Below, one piece after another: positions 1-5,684 of a stretch of DNA of 5,684 bases (position 1 is its first letter; the number at the start of each line of letters is the position of its first letter). The translations under genes were made by a program, and so were the position numbers. The notes below the pieces were generated by a model that searched no databases, had not been told where the DNA came from, and saw only the letters and a program-made list of their open reading frames with translations. Source of the DNA: an uncultured Bacteroidota bacterium (GTDB lineage Bacteria; Bacteroidota; Bacteroidia; 2-12-FULL-35-15); assembly GCA_903889605.1 (NCBI GenBank), contig CAISYK010000703.1:1-5684 (forward strand), read 5' to 3'.

Positions 1-360
1 GCCGTAAACAGGGCTGGTAATAAAGATAGACGACAGCACCCGCTCCCATTCCAAGCCGATGCCTGTTGCGGGCAGTTTGCTGTCCGGCGGAATGTGGCGA
101 TCAGCCAGCAAAGCAAATAATGCTTCTTCCAATTCAGCGCCTTTTTTATCCAGCAAGGCTTTCAACAGTTTTTTACCCCGAGATACTTTTGGCCAGGGTG
201 TATTCAGGAGATGATTGCTTAAGCCATAGATTCCAGGTTTGAGTTTTTGTTTTTCTCCGCGATTGGAAAAAACAAAAATGTCACTACCCTCCCCCAAAAT
301 CAAATTAAAGCCATTGTATTTATCTGTCTGTCGGAAAATTTTTTTCAGATAATTATCCAT
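1..360 (-). CDS. NRDE/TANGO2-family protein, N-terminally truncated (possible pseudogene), C-terminus outside window
   Basis: Read on the minus strand from ATG at 360-358, this gives 120 uninterrupted codons to the window edge. The family is recognised from KYNGFNLILG (residues 15-24), FSNRG (31-35), the signature YGLSNHLLNTPWPKV (45-59), and LEWERVLSSIFITSPVYG (103-120), which normally precedes a TR.STV segment now beyond the edge. NRDE/TANGO2 proteins are about 250 residues long and begin with a conserved N-terminal Cys and an Asn-Arg-Asp-Glu motif. The function of the bacterial members is poorly defined. Here that first part, roughly 90-100 residues, is missing: the frame meets TAA at 381-379 just upstream of the ATG, and the 126 bases to glmM are too few and too AT-rich to hold it. 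Composition is 156 of 360 bases G or C (66 of the first 120), above the neighbours. It is probably a decayed or transferred fragment, although a short product could still be translated. Family assignment is firm; functionality is doubtful. Confidence 0.8.
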   Translation of the reverse strand, partial: MDNYLKKIFRQTDKYNGFNLILGEGSDIFVFSNRGEKQKLKPGIYGLSNHLLNTPWPKVSRGKKLLKALLDKKGAELEEALFALLADRHIPPDSKLPATGIGLEWERVLSSIFITSPVYG

Positions 361-486
361 TACAGATAATTGATTAGTTTATTTTACAAAAAATCAGGTA
401 AAGATTGTAACGATTTTTTGTAAATTCGCTTTGTTATTTATTTGTTTAAACAAAATTTTTAGTATTTAAAGAAAGATAGAAAAGGT

Positions 487-1920
487 ATGGCGTTAATTAA
501 ATCAATATCAGGTATAAGAGGTACAATAGGAGGGAAACCAGGAGAAGGATTCAGCCCTTTGGATATTGTAAAATTCACGGCGGCTTATGCTGCCTGGATT
601 ATGAAAAATTCAAAAAATAAAAAAATTAAAATTGTTGTTGGTCGTGATGCCCGTATTTCCGGAGAAATGGTAAATAATTTGGTCTTGGGAACATTACAGG
701 GGATGGGTGTTGATGTTGTGGATATTGGTTTATCAACTACGCCGACCGTTGAAATTGCAGTTCCTGAAGAAAAGGCAGATGGCGGTATTATTCTTACCGC
801 AAGCCATAATCCCAAACAATGGAATGCTTTAAAACTATTAAATGAAAAAGGTGAATTTATCAATGAAAAGGATGGATCAGAATTATTAGAAATAGCAGAG
901 AGCGGAAATTACACATTTGCCGATGTTAATTCATTGGGGAAAATAACTAAAAACGATACTTATTTTAAAAAACATATTGCTAAAATATTAGAACTTTCCC
1001 ACGTTGATGTTGCTGCTATTAAAGCGGCTAAATTTAAAGTAGTAATAGACTGCGTAAACTCCACCGGAGGAATTGTAATTCCTCAATTATTAAATGCTTT
1101 GGGTGTTGAAAATATCGTGAAATTATACTGTGACCCAACCGGTGAATTCCCTCATAATCCTGAGCCGCTGCCCGAAAATCTGAGAGATATTGCCAAGCTT
1201 GTAAAAAAGGAAAATGCTAATTTAGGAATTGTGGTTGACCCGGATGTTGACCGTTTAGCATTTGTTTGTGAAGATGGTGAAATGTTTGGAGAAGAATATA
1301 CCCTGGTAGCATGTGCAGATTATATGCTGAGCAAACGCTCTCCTGCTGATAAAGTCGCAAATAATAAATGTAATACTGTTTCTAATTTGTCATCAACACG
1401 TGCTTTATGTGATATTACCGAAAAACATGGAGGAAGTTATAGTGCTTCAGCTGTTGGGGAAGTAAACGTGGTTACTATTATGAAAGAAACCGGTGCTGTT
1501 ATCGGCGGTGAAGGAAACGGCGGCGTTATTTTGCCGGAACTGCATTACGGCCGTGATGCATTGGTTGGCATTGCTTTGTTTTTATCCCATTTAGCGAAGT
1601 TTAAAAAAACCTGCTCTATGCTGCGTTCTTCGTACCCTGATTACCAGATTTCTAAAAATAAAATTGAGCTGACTTCAGAAATTAATATTGACAGTATTTT
1701 TGAAAGTATTAAGGAAAAATATAAGAAACAGCCCATTAACACAATTGATGGAATAAAAATTGAATTCGGTAATGATTGGGTTCATCTTCGTAAATCTAAC
1801 ACTGAACCAATTATTCGTATATATTCAGAAAGCGGATTTAAAACTACAGCTGATAACCTTGCTAAAAAGATTATGTCGGATATCCGTGAATTTATTAAAC
1901 AGCAGCAAATCGCAGTTTAA
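487..1920 (+). CDS. glmM: Phosphoglucosamine mutase (alpha-D-phosphohexomutase family)
   Basis: A complete 477-residue enzyme that should interconvert glucosamine-6-phosphate and glucosamine-1-phosphate in the cytoplasm, on the route to UDP-GlcNAc for peptidoglycan and other envelope sugars. The four-domain phosphohexomutase signatures appear in order. The catalytic phosphoserine loop TASHNP spans 104-109, with Ser106 phosphorylated in the active enzyme. The metal loop DPDVDR is at 251-256 (Asp251, Asp253, Asp255). The sugar-recognition loop GGEGNGG is at 340-346. The C-terminal phosphate-binding loop RKSNTEPIIR is at 435-444. The N-terminus SISGIRGTIGG is typical, which supports the ATG at 487. 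AAAAGG lies only one base before that ATG, too close to act as a normal Shine-Dalgarno. The length is slightly above the usual 445-465. The sugar loop differs from the GEQSGH form of proteobacterial GlmM, so phosphomannomutase/phosphoglucomutase activity cannot be excluded. No gene of the same pathway is visible nearby. Confidence 0.88.
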   Translation: MALIKSISGIRGTIGGKPGEGFSPLDIVKFTAAYAAWIMKNSKNKKIKIVVGRDARISGEMVNNLVLGTLQGMGVDVVDIGLSTTPTVEIAVPEEKADGGIILTASHNPKQWNALKLLNEKGEFINEKDGSELLEIAESGNYTFADVNSLGKITKNDTYFKKHIAKILELSHVDVAAIKAAKFKVVIDCVNSTGGIVIPQLLNALGVENIVKLYCDPTGEFPHNPEPLPENLRDIAKLVKKENANLGIVVDPDVDRLAFVCEDGEMFGEEYTLVACADYMLSKRSPADKVANNKCNTVSNLSSTRALCDITEKHGGSYSASAVGEVNVVTIMKETGAVIGGEGNGGVILPELHYGRDALVGIALFLSHLAKFKKTCSMLRSSYPDYQISKNKIELTSEINIDSIFESIKEKYKKQPINTIDGIKIEFGNDWVHLRKSNTEPIIRIYSESGFKTTADNLAKKIMSDIREFIKQQQIAV

Positions 1921-1946
1921 GTTTTTCGATAATAAATAATAAAATA

Positions 1947-1959
1947 CCCATATAATGGG
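1947..1959 (+). terminator. Weak stem-loop after glmM, possible terminator
   Basis: CCCAT (1947-1951) pairs perfectly with ATGGG (1955-1959) around a three-base loop, 26 bases after the glmM stop. A T-rich stretch follows (1966-1982), but it is not an immediate uninterrupted T-run. The stem is only five pairs, so this is at best a weak intrinsic terminator. Its position between glmM and a gene starting 154 bases later is the main argument for it. Confidence 0.25.
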
Positions 1960-2074
1960 GTGATCTTGTTATTTCTTTATTTGACGATTTTAATTTTCAC
2001 TCTTTTACTTTGCCTCTGCTATATCCGGCCTTGTGTGAAATATTTATTAGTTTATTGGAAAAGTTTGTACCCGC

Positions 2075-3910
2075 ATGTCAAAGAGTAATAAAAAGAGCCA
2101 GGAAAAATCTATTATTTCCCCGAAAAAAGGCCGTTCAGCCTTAAGTTCTTCTAAAATTAACCCTTATTCATTTTGGTGGATTTTTTTGATTGTATTCATT
2201 GTTTTCCTTCCTTCGCTGTCAAACGGTTTTGTAAATTGGGATGACCCTAATTATATACTTGATAACATCTATATTAAAGACCTTTCTTGGACAGGAGTAA
2301 AGGCAATGTTTACAAATTATTATGCAGGAAATTATCATCCTTTAACTGCATTGTCAAATGCTCTGGAATACAAGTTATTCGGACTGAACCCTAAACCATT
2401 CCATATCGTTAATTTAGTAATTCACCTCGCTGATACATTTCTGGTATTCAGGCTAATAAAATTGTTAAGCAGTGATATTAGAATAGCGGTGGCCGTCAGC
2501 TTGCTTTTTGGTATACATCCTATGCACGTTGAGTCCGTGGCATGGATATCTGAAAGAAAAGATGTATTATATACTTTCTTTTATTTAACAGCAATAATCA
2601 AATACATTCGCTTCAGGGAAAGTGAAAATGCTAAGCAATATATTTTTATGCTGGCTGCATTTATTTGTGCTTTACTATCTAAATCAGCGGCTGTATCATT
2701 GCCTTTAACATTACTATTAGTGGATTATTATTTTCTGAATAAAATAAATCTCCGCATGCTCATCAATAAAATTCCATTATTTTGTCTTTCATTAATTTTC
2801 GGAATTATTGCTATGAATTCCCAGAAATATGAAGGAGCAATAAATGATTTGACTCCCATTTTTTCTCTTGCAGATAGAATGTTTTTAGTGCTTTATTCTA
2901 TTCAGTTTTATTTGTTAAAGTCAATTATGCCTTTTGGTCTTACAGCTTTTCATGCTTATCCTGAAAAAATTTCCAACCTTTTACCTTGGTATTATTATTC
3001 TTCACCTGTAATTATTGGTCTTATATTTTTTGCTGTTTATAAATTTAAGAAATTCAGGAGAGAATTGATATTCGGCCTCGTGTTCTTTTTTATAAATATA
3101 GTTTTAATGCTGCAGCTGCTGCCGGTAGGGCAGGCAATTGCGGCAGAAAGATATTCATATATATCTTTTATAGGTTTGTTTTTTATCGCCGCAAATTTGT
3201 TTTTTTACGCCGAGGATAATTTAAAAAACAGCAGATCATTTATACGTTTTGTAGGAGCCGTATGCATTTTGATTTTAGGTCTAGTTACATTCAACAGAAA
3301 TAAAGTGTGGAAGGACAGTATTTCTTTATGGACAGATGTAATAAATAAGAATCCTTCAATGCCTTTTGCTTATTATAATCTTGGGAATGCTCACAAAAAT
3401 ATAAAAGACTTTCAGGGAGCAGTTGATGCATACTCTGGAGCTATAAAGATTAACAGCGGGCATATACAAGCCATATATAACCGCGCTCATGCTTATAGTG
3501 ATATGCAGAATCATCAGGCAGCGATTGATGATTACAGCAAAATCATCCAGTTATCTCCTAAATTTGGAGAAGCTTATTTTGATAGAGCAGTTTCAAAATC
3601 TAACCTTAAAGATTACAATTCCGCTATTGAAGATTTTAATGCATCGCTGCCGAATATTTCAGGATCAAGAAAAGTTGAGGCATATTATAATATTGGAAAT
3701 ATGAAGGCTTACAACGGTTTATTTGAAGATGCCGTGCATGATTACAGTTTGGCAATACAATTAGATTCTCGATATGCAGTAGCATATACAAACCGAGGAA
3801 ACTGCAAACTAAATCTGAAAAGAATACCGGAGGCATGTGAAGATTGGAAAATGTCTGTACAACTTGGATCGAGCATTTCGCTTGATATGATTAATAAATA
3901 CTGTAATTAA
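2075..3910 (+). CDS. TMTC-like membrane protein: GT-C-type glycosyltransferase core with C-terminal TPR repeats
   Basis: A 611-residue protein in two parts. After a basic Lys/Ser-rich N-terminus (1-29) come about ten or eleven hydrophobic segments, roughly 33-49, 110-130, 135-148, 163-179, 188-220, 233-247, 268-287, 308-322, 330-350, 361-378 and 389-406. Five TPR units follow (about 430-461, 462-495, 496-529, 533-565, 566-599), recognisable by repeated A.YN.G, A(I/V)DDYS.AI and Q.S/D patterns. The core carries motifs I associate with bacterial and eukaryotic TMTC-type proteins: WDDPNYI at 55-61 in the first loop, HPMHVESVAWISERKDVL at 148-165, and AAERYSYI at 356-363. Eukaryotic TMTCs are O-mannosyltransferases of the GT-C fold using dolichol-linked mannose, and Asp56/Asp57 sit where the catalytic acidic pair lies in that fold. 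The bacterial substrate is unknown. By inference it is an inner-membrane glycosyltransferase whose TPRs bind a protein partner or acceptor. The ATG at 2075 has no clear Shine-Dalgarno. The desulfurase gene starts 51 bases downstream. Confidence 0.8.
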   Translation: MSKSNKKSQEKSIISPKKGRSALSSSKINPYSFWWIFLIVFIVFLPSLSNGFVNWDDPNYILDNIYIKDLSWTGVKAMFTNYYAGNYHPLTALSNALEYKLFGLNPKPFHIVNLVIHLADTFLVFRLIKLLSSDIRIAVAVSLLFGIHPMHVESVAWISERKDVLYTFFYLTAIIKYIRFRESENAKQYIFMLAAFICALLSKSAAVSLPLTLLLVDYYFLNKINLRMLINKIPLFCLSLIFGIIAMNSQKYEGAINDLTPIFSLADRMFLVLYSIQFYLLKSIMPFGLTAFHAYPEKISNLLPWYYYSSPVIIGLIFFAVYKFKKFRRELIFGLVFFFINIVLMLQLLPVGQAIAAERYSYISFIGLFFIAANLFFYAEDNLKNSRSFIRFVGAVCILILGLVTFNRNKVWKDSISLWTDVINKNPSMPFAYYNLGNAHKNIKDFQGAVDAYSGAIKINSGHIQAIYNRAHAYSDMQNHQAAIDDYSKIIQLSPKFGEAYFDRAVSKSNLKDYNSAIEDFNASLPNISGSRKVEAYYNIGNMKAYNGLFEDAVHDYSLAIQLDSRYAVAYTNRGNCKLNLKRIPEACEDWKMSVQLGSSISLDMINKYCN

Positions 3911-3961
3911 AGTTCAGCAGTATAACGAAGGAGCAGGGAAGAAAATTAATAAAATACAATA

Positions 3962-5107
3962 ATGAAAGTTTATTTAGACAATGCCGCTACAACACCGCTT
4001 GATAAAGAGGTTTTAAATGAAATGATGCCTTATATGACTGAGCATTTCGGCAACCCCTCTTCTATACATTCCTATGGGCGGAAAACGAGAAGCGCTATTG
4101 AGGGCGCCCGTAAAGTTGTTGCAAAATTATTAAATGTTTCACCATCCGAAATTTTTTTTACTTCCGGCGGTACTGAAGCTGATAATATGGCTATTCGCGG
4201 CAGTATTTATGATTTAGGTATTAGACATGCAGTTACAAGCAAAATTGAGCATCATGCCGTGCTGCATACATTGGAAAAATTGGCAGAAGTGGGAATTATC
4301 AAATTAAGTTTTGTAGACTTATCCGACAAAGGACATGTTGATTTAATTCATCTCGAACAATTATTAAAAAATAACGAAAGATCATTCGTTTCCTTAATGC
4401 ATGGTAATAATGAGATTGGAAACCTATTGCCGATAAAAGAAACTGGTGAAATATGCTCAGCATATAATGCTGTTTTCCATTCTGATACTGTTCAAACAAT
4501 CGGACATTACCCATTAGACCTGCAAAAAATAAAAATTGATTTTGCAGCCTGTTCAGCGCATAAATTTCACGGCCCGAAAGGTGTTGGTTTTTTATACAAA
4601 AGCGGCAGTATGAAAATTAGTCCAATGCTATATGGAGGAGGTCAGGAGCGCAATATGCGCGGAGGAACAGAAAATCTTTACGGTATTGTCGGGCTTGCCA
4701 AAGCTCTTGAAATTTCTTTGCGCGATCGGGAGCAGAATCAAATGAAAATCCTTGAACTTAAAAAATATATGATAGAGCAGCTTAGAGCTGCAATTCCTGC
4801 TGTAGAATTTAATGGTTCCAGTGAGGAAAAAGGTTTATTCACTGTGTTAAATGTGCGTTTCCCTCATACTGAAAATGCCGAAATGCTTTTGTTTAATTTA
4901 GATATTGCAGGCATTGCAGCATCAGGAGGCAGTGCATGTGCATCTGGAACAGATATAGGTTCGCATGTGCTGCGTGGAATCGGATGTGATGTTACAAAGC
5001 CTTCAGTAAGATTCTCTTTCAGTAAATATACTGAAAAAGCAGAAATTGATTATACTGTCAGCAAACTAAAAGAATTGTTTAGAGTTAATGTTTCAATACA
5101 CAGCTGA
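3962..5107 (+). CDS. Cysteine desulfurase, NifS/IscS-like, PLP-dependent class V aminotransferase family
   Basis: A complete 381-residue cytoplasmic enzyme that converts L-cysteine to L-alanine and carries the released sulfur as a persulfide for Fe-S cluster, thiocofactor or tRNA thiolation. The N-terminus YLDNAATTP (4-12) is canonical. Next come FTSGGTEADN (66-75), the PLP-stacking His in EHHAV (His97), NNEIG (149-153), Asp175 and Gln178 in HSDTVQTIG, and the PLP-lysine motif SAHKFHGPKG (198-207, Lys201). GGGQERNMRGGTEN follows at 225-238. The sulfur-accepting Cys326 lies in SGGSACASG (321-329). All expected catalytic residues are present. Cys, Asp, Gln and overall style place it nearer NifS/IscS than SufS, but which one it serves cannot be told: no iscU, iscA, sufBCD or thiI/mnmA is in the window. 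ATG 3962 is the only plausible start, because an in-frame TAA sits at 3950-3952. AAGGAG at 3928-3933 is 28 bases away, too far to act as its ribosome site. The 51-base gap to the upstream gene suggests possible cotranscription. Confidence 0.93.
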   Translation: MKVYLDNAATTPLDKEVLNEMMPYMTEHFGNPSSIHSYGRKTRSAIEGARKVVAKLLNVSPSEIFFTSGGTEADNMAIRGSIYDLGIRHAVTSKIEHHAVLHTLEKLAEVGIIKLSFVDLSDKGHVDLIHLEQLLKNNERSFVSLMHGNNEIGNLLPIKETGEICSAYNAVFHSDTVQTIGHYPLDLQKIKIDFAACSAHKFHGPKGVGFLYKSGSMKISPMLYGGGQERNMRGGTENLYGIVGLAKALEISLRDREQNQMKILELKKYMIEQLRAAIPAVEFNGSSEEKGLFTVLNVRFPHTENAEMLLFNLDIAGIAASGGSACASGTDIGSHVLRGIGCDVTKPSVRFSFSKYTEKAEIDYTVSKLKELFRVNVSIHS

Positions 5108-5233
5108 AATTAAGGGCTTATTATTCTAGTCATGCCGGAATGATGGTATTAAAAGAAGAATTATTTTATTAAAGTTTATTGGCGCGATTCTCTTTTTTAA
5201 AAAGAAAGGACAGAACTTGTAGTTTATCATTAG

Positions 5234-5270
5234 CCCTTCGACTAAGCTCAGGACTGGGTCCGTCGAATGG
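5234..5270. repeat. Imperfect palindrome, dispersed-repeat-like
   Basis: CCCTTCGAC (5234-5242) pairs with GTCGAATGG (5262-5270), with one mismatch in nine. Between the arms a second small stem GGAC/GTCC (5251-5254 with 5258-5261) closes a three-base loop. The GC content stands out from the AT-rich surroundings. The left half, CCCTTCGACTAAGCTCAGGA, resembles from memory a short repeat (CTTCGAC..GCTCAGG) often seen between genes in many bacterial genomes. Only one copy is present here, so repeat status is an inference. Confidence 0.5.
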
Positions 5271-5440
5271 CCTTCCCCCTTTGCAATGGCAAAATACTTT
5301 CCTCTTAAATCCCTAACGCAGCATTAACAATGAATTGGCAATTAATTTCATGTTAAATATCATTTCAGTTTTTCAAATTATATACCACTTCAATTATCAA
5401 CATAGTTTTACTTGACTTTTGTTTCAATTGTCAGGCAAGC

Positions 5441-5460
5441 TTTTACAAGGTTTTGTAAAA
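5441..5460. repeat. Perfect 8-bp inverted repeat (hairpin 1)
   Basis: TTTTACAA (5441-5448) is an exact reverse complement of TTGTAAAA (5453-5460), with the four-base loop GGTT. No T-run follows on the plus strand. It is the first of the hairpin series in the right part of the window. Confidence 0.6.
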
Positions 5461-5475
5461 ATTAACAATCGAACC

Positions 5476-5500
5476 CAGGTTATCAAATTTAAATAACCTG
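5476..5500. repeat. Perfect 8-bp inverted repeat (hairpin 2)
   Basis: CAGGTTAT (5476-5483) pairs exactly with ATAACCTG (5493-5500) around a nine-base AT loop. Its left arm overlaps an alternative stem: TTATCAAAT (5480-5488) is an exact reverse complement of ATTTGATAA (5513-5521). The two stems therefore cannot form together. Confidence 0.6.
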
Positions 5501-5529
5501 ATTACTCCGATTATTTGATAAAATTATGA

Positions 5530-5600
5530 TTTGTATTGGTAAAATTGCCATGACCATGAGGTCGTGGTTCGCTAATATAGTTTGTATTGGCTTTAGCCAA
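5530..5600. repeat. Two copies of a TTTGTATTGG-hairpin module flanking a GC-richer hairpin
   Basis: TTTGTATTGG occurs at 5530-5539 and again at 5581-5590. In each copy its final TGG is the left side of a small hairpin closed by GCCA: TGGT...GCCA at 5537-5550 (one T-G pair) and TTGGCT-TT-AGCCAA form at 5587-5600. Between them CCATGACC (5548-5555) pairs with GGTCGTGG (5560-5567), eight pairs including one T-G, around the loop ATGA. The layout resembles palindromic intergenic elements that I recall from Bacteroidota, such as GGCTAAAGCC-type hairpins near CCACGAC-type hairpins. That likeness is from memory only. Confidence 0.5.
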
Positions 5601-5606
5601 AAACTC

Positions 5607-5631
5607 TTTCAAATGTATCCCATATTTGAAA
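5607..5631. repeat. Inverted repeat, 8 perfect plus 2 further pairs (hairpin 5)
   Basis: TTTCAAAT (5607-5614) pairs exactly with ATTTGAAA (5624-5631). The stem can extend by a G-T and a T-A pair (5615-5616 with 5622-5623), leaving the loop ATCCC. The T-rich stretch downstream (5645-5653) starts 14 bases after the stem, too far for an ordinary intrinsic terminator. Confidence 0.6.
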
Positions 5632-5684
5632 TGATTATCTCAAATTTTTATTTCTGCCGTAATCTATTATTTTTTTTAAATTCA

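Larger units (their letters stand above)
5108..5684. other. Non-coding region with repeats and hairpins, no gene seen
   Basis: These 577 bases after the desulfurase hold no open frame with recognisable protein similarity on either strand and no tRNA or rRNA that I can fold. The first part (to about 5150) includes a segment GTCATGCCGGAATGATGG that resembles a worn copy of a dispersed intergenic repeat. A GC-richer palindrome lies at 5234-5270. From about 5300 the sequence is AT-rich, and from 5441 it carries at least five separate hairpins and a short direct repeat, listed individually. The next gene lies beyond the window, so the right part could be its leader. Confidence 0.6.

Noticed and set aside
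585..863. Minus-strand 92-codon open frame inside glmM
   Set aside because: It lies wholly within a well-supported enzyme gene, shows no recognisable protein motif, and is the antisense shadow of its codons.
1981..2012. Possible Bacteroidota promoter before the membrane-protein gene: TTG at 1981 and TACTTTG at 2006-2012
   Set aside because: The -7 element has one base fewer than the TAnnTTTG consensus. In T-rich DNA such a near match is expected by chance.
3489..3836. Short open frames on both strands in the TPR part of the membrane-protein gene
   Set aside because: The plus-strand frame (3489-3704) and the minus-strand frame (3636-3836) overlap strong TPR coding sequence and have no family features.
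4299..4514. Minus-strand 71-codon open frame inside the desulfurase gene
   Set aside because: It is antisense to conserved catalytic sequence and has no recognisable motif.
5191..5205. TCTTTTTTAAAAAGA palindrome as a terminator for the desulfurase gene
   Set aside because: The stem is nearly all A-T, its loop is too small, and AAGG follows instead of a T-run.
5112..5238. AAGGGCT (5112-5118) and AGCCCTT (5232-5238) as ends of a small inserted element
   Set aside because: Seven bases is too short, there is no target-site duplication that I can see, and the right copy is part of another palindrome.
5441..5631. CRISPR array or tRNA in the hairpin-rich tail
   Set aside because: There is no regular repeat-spacer spacing and only one ten-base word recurs. 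GGTTCG at 5566-5571 recalls a T-arm, but no cloverleaf can be built around it.

Overview
The window looks like chromosome from a member of the Bacteroidota. The genes are AT-rich: about 34% GC in 240 glmM bases I counted. GlmM has the form I associate with Bacteroidota (start MALIKSISGIRGTIGGKPG, sugar loop GGEGNGG). The start codons lack well-placed Shine-Dalgarno sequences. The phylum is an inference from protein style, and I cannot name a genus.

Layout. (1) Bases 1-360, minus strand: a piece of an NRDE/TANGO2-family gene. It runs off the left edge and lacks the N-terminal part of its domain. It is richer in GC than the rest and looks like a truncated, possibly foreign remnant. (2) 361-486: a very AT-rich spacer (25 of 126 bases are G or C) between the divergent fragment and glmM. 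(3) 487-1920, plus: a complete phosphohexomutase, most likely GlmM, which makes glucosamine-1-phosphate for cell-wall precursors. (4) 2075-3910, plus: a multi-pass membrane protein with a TMTC-like glycosyltransferase-C core and five C-terminal TPR repeats. (5) 3962-5107, plus: a complete NifS/IscS-like cysteine desulfurase, with no Fe-S assembly partner in view. (6) 5108-5684: 577 bases without a convincing gene. They hold an imperfect palindrome (5234-5270), and from 5441 a chain of hairpins with a repeated module (TTTGTATTGG followed by a TGG...CCA hairpin).

The three complete genes point the same way. The 51-base gap between the membrane protein and the desulfurase would allow cotranscription. 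The 154-base gap after glmM makes a separate transcript more likely. The three do not form an obvious pathway. GlmM feeds amino-sugar and envelope synthesis, and the TMTC-like protein may glycosylate envelope proteins or lipids, which is a loose thematic link. The desulfurase supplies sulfur for Fe-S clusters or thiolated cofactors and tRNA.

I see no convincing new multi-gene system. The least explained part is the structured non-coding tail. The truncated NRDE fragment is the clearest sign of past rearrangement.
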